From: Gemmatimonadaceae bacterium
GTDB lineage: Bacteria > Gemmatimonadota > Gemmatimonadetes > Gemmatimonadales > Gemmatimonadaceae
Assembly (NCBI GenBank): GCA_020851035.1
Contig: JADZDM010000006.1
Location: 94,898-158,897, forward strand
Direction: 5' to 3'
DNA: 64,000 bases
Under the pieces are notes generated by a model, which did not search any database, was not told the origin of the DNA, and worked only from the letters and a program-made list of their open reading frames with translations. Below, piece by piece: positions 62,520 through 64,000 of this stretch. Each line of letters opens with the position of its first letter. The stretch's first letter is position 1. The translations under genes and the position numbers were made by a program.

Positions 62520-63629
62520 GTGCGCCAGTCTTTCACCGTCGTGACGATCGTTCTCCTGTCGTGCGCAGCCGGGTGTGCGCCCGCCGTCGACGCGCCACCA
62601 CGCCGCGAGTCGGCAGCCAGCCCCGCCGCGGCGCCAGCGCCGGCGCCAGCGGGCTGGGTCTGGATCCCGGGAGGCACGTTCGCCATGGGCGACGCCGGCC
62701 CGCACGCCCTCGCCCACGAACAGCCCGTGCACCCCGTGCAGGTGGGCGGGTTCTACATGATGGTCGATGTCGTCACGAACGCGGAGTTCACCGCGTTCGT
62801 CGAGGCAACAGGCTACGTGACCGTGGCGGAGCGCGTGCCCGTGCTCGCGGAGATCATGCGTGGCTTGCCGCCTGGCAGCCCTCCGCCGCCCGCGGCAGCC
62901 TTGGTGCCTGGCTCACTGGTCTTCACGCCTGCGCCCGGCACCGTCGACCTGCACGACGTGTCACGGTGGTGGCGCTGGACCCCGGGGGCCAGCTGGCGGC
63001 ATCCGGCGGGACCACGCAGCACGATCGCCGGCAAGCAGCAGCATCCGGTGGTGCACGTGGCGTGGGACGATGCGGTGGCCTACGCGCAGTGGATTGGCGG
63101 GCGCTTGCCGACCGAGGCCGAGTGGGAGTTCGCTGCGCGCGGCGGTCGCGAGCACGCCACGTACACGTGGGGTGACGCGCCACACGACTCGGCACACCCG
63201 CAGGCGCACATTTACGAAGGTACGTTCCCGTCGCACCCTGCAGAGCCGGTCGCTGTCGGCACGTTTCCGGCCAACGGCTACGGCCTGCACGACATGTCCG
63301 GCAATGTCTGGCAATGGACGGCAGACTGGTATCGCCCCGACACGTACCTGCGCCGCGCGGGAGCGGTCGCCGTCATCGATCCGACCGGACCCACGGGAGG
63401 GACCGACCCGCGCACCGAAGGCGAGCCGGCCCGGGTCATTCGTGGTGGCTCGTTCCTGTGCAGTGACGTGTATTGCCGCGGATATCGGGTGAGTGCGCGT
63501 GGCACCGGGGCGCCGGATACCGGTGCCTCGCACATCGGATTCCGGGTCGTGGTGCCGCGACTCGGTCCGGGCGTGCCGCGGCGGCTGACAGGACACGGGC
63601 GACGCACATCCGGGCGAGAGCCCGCGTGA
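62520..63629 (+). CDS. Formylglycine-generating enzyme (FGE) lipoprotein
   Basis: 369 residues from GTG 62520 with lipobox CAAGC (Cys19). The body is the FGE-sulfatase (SUMF) fold: WIPGGTFAMGDAGP, HPVVHVAWDDAVAYAQWIGG, RLPTEAEWEFAARGG, GYGLHDMSGNVWQWTADWY and SHIGFRVVVPR. Both catalytic Cys are present: Cys314 and Cys319 in GGSFLCSDVYCRGYR, matching human Cys336/Cys341 (GGSYMCHRSYC). It oxidises the sulfatase Cys to formylglycine with oxygen and copper. Divergence from the sulfatase gene strongly implies they act together. The lipoprotein signal places this step outside the cytoplasm, unlike many bacterial FGEs. Confidence 0.93.
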   Translation: MRQSFTVVTIVLLSCAAGCAPAVDAPPRRESAASPAAAPAPAPAGWVWIPGGTFAMGDAGPHALAHEQPVHPVQVGGFYMMVDVVTNAEFTAFVEATGYVTVAERVPVLAEIMRGLPPGSPPPPAAALVPGSLVFTPAPGTVDLHDVSRWWRWTPGASWRHPAGPRSTIAGKQQHPVVHVAWDDAVAYAQWIGGRLPTEAEWEFAARGGREHATYTWGDAPHDSAHPQAHIYEGTFPSHPAEPVAVGTFPANGYGLHDMSGNVWQWTADWYRPDTYLRRAGAVAVIDPTGPTGGTDPRTEGEPARVIRGGSFLCSDVYCRGYRVSARGTGAPDTGASHIGFRVVVPRLGPGVPRRLTGHGRRTSGREPA

Positions 63630-64000
63630 TGCGTGGTCGGGGGCGGCGGCGTGCCGGTTCCCGGCAGGGAACGCCGAAGTCGCGCTGAACCCGGTGTGCC
63701 GATGGGTGGTCGACGCCACACTCGCGCGCCATCGCAGCAGCCTCGAGGCGCTTCACACCCGTCATGCCGCATTCATCACCCGCAGCTGGTGGGCGTCCGA
63801 CCGGATCGACCACATCCCCGCGCGCATCTGTGGGCAACAGACGGCGGAGCGGGCTGTCGCACGCCGGCTCGAGCGAAATTTCAGGCCTCGGCAATCGCTG
63901 CGATGGAGACTTTCAGTCCTGGAATGCGAACAGGCATCCTGGCCCCTTGCCGGGCGGGCGGCTGGGACGGGAACCACCTGAGCCACTCCTCATTCATGCC
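63630..64000. other. End of the window, no feature seen
   Basis: About 371 bases after the FGE gene. Several short frames on both strands have no protein-like composition. The next gene lies outside the window. I found no repeat or terminator hairpin. Confidence 0.5.

Overview
The window is a 64 kb piece of a high-GC bacterial chromosome. It has tight four-base gene overlaps, many GTG starts, many predicted outer-membrane or periplasmic lipoproteins, and no rRNA, tRNA or CRISPR that I could find. The gene mix fits a soil or freshwater Gemmatimonadota-like bacterium: TerY-type phospho-signalling, Pst transport, sulfatase with its activating enzyme, secreted S9 peptidase, several beta-lactamase-fold hydrolases, and HAF-type and DUF-type lipoproteins. 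That phylum assignment is an inference from style, not from a marker gene. Layout: 1-594 is the 3' end of a LamG-like surface protein. 737-4878 is a phosphate-uptake operon, pstS-pstC-pstA followed by two pstB-like ATPase genes, with no phoU. 5612-10143 is a four-gene signalling operon (von Willebrand A, PP2C phosphatase, protein kinase, single-pass membrane protein) resembling TerY-P triads. 11024-17139 is a three-gene operon of large proteins I cannot assign. 17315-20522 holds a TetR regulator facing a sugar-nucleotide-epimerase-like gene across an AT-rich region with three 24-bp-spaced palindromes, then a CoA-transferase. From about 20.6 to 28.7 kb the genes are mostly small accessory functions: FKBP lipoprotein, SnoaL-like protein, repeat lipoprotein, ABC-F ATPase, Arr-type rifamycin ADP-ribosyltransferase, DUF2207 membrane protein and DUF2200 protein. 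Four of the gaps in this stretch carry clusters of one short repeat (core GTGACAGTGCAC and its complement, 14 exact copies seen). In places the repeat forms the start or stop codon of the adjacent gene; this is the most unusual DNA-level structure in the window. 28.8-38.3 kb holds serine hydrolases, a DUF3047 protein, an ankyrin / membrane-hydrolase coupled pair, a Lnu-like nucleotidyltransferase, DinB-like and DUF4386 proteins, a broken acetyltransferase and an S9 peptidase. 38.6-42.6 kb is a stress block: a higBA toxin-antitoxin pair with a clear palindromic operator, and oxyR divergent from katG with an OxyR-like site between them. 42.9-51.8 kb contains a divergent class A beta-lactamase, a retropepsin-like protein, a two-component pair fused and truncated by an apparent deletion beside an intact 19-bp inverted repeat, another serine hydrolase, a di-haem peroxidase and an HTH/SRPBCC pair. 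51.8-58.6 kb contains small membrane proteins, acetyltransferase/SRPBCC genes, a frameshifted hydrolase pseudogene and an O6-alkylguanine methyltransferase. 58.9-60.0 kb is a lower-GC gene that looks acquired. The window ends with a divergent pair, a cysteine-type sulfatase and a formylglycine-generating enzyme, both with lipoprotein signals, which together suggest sulfatase maturation after export.
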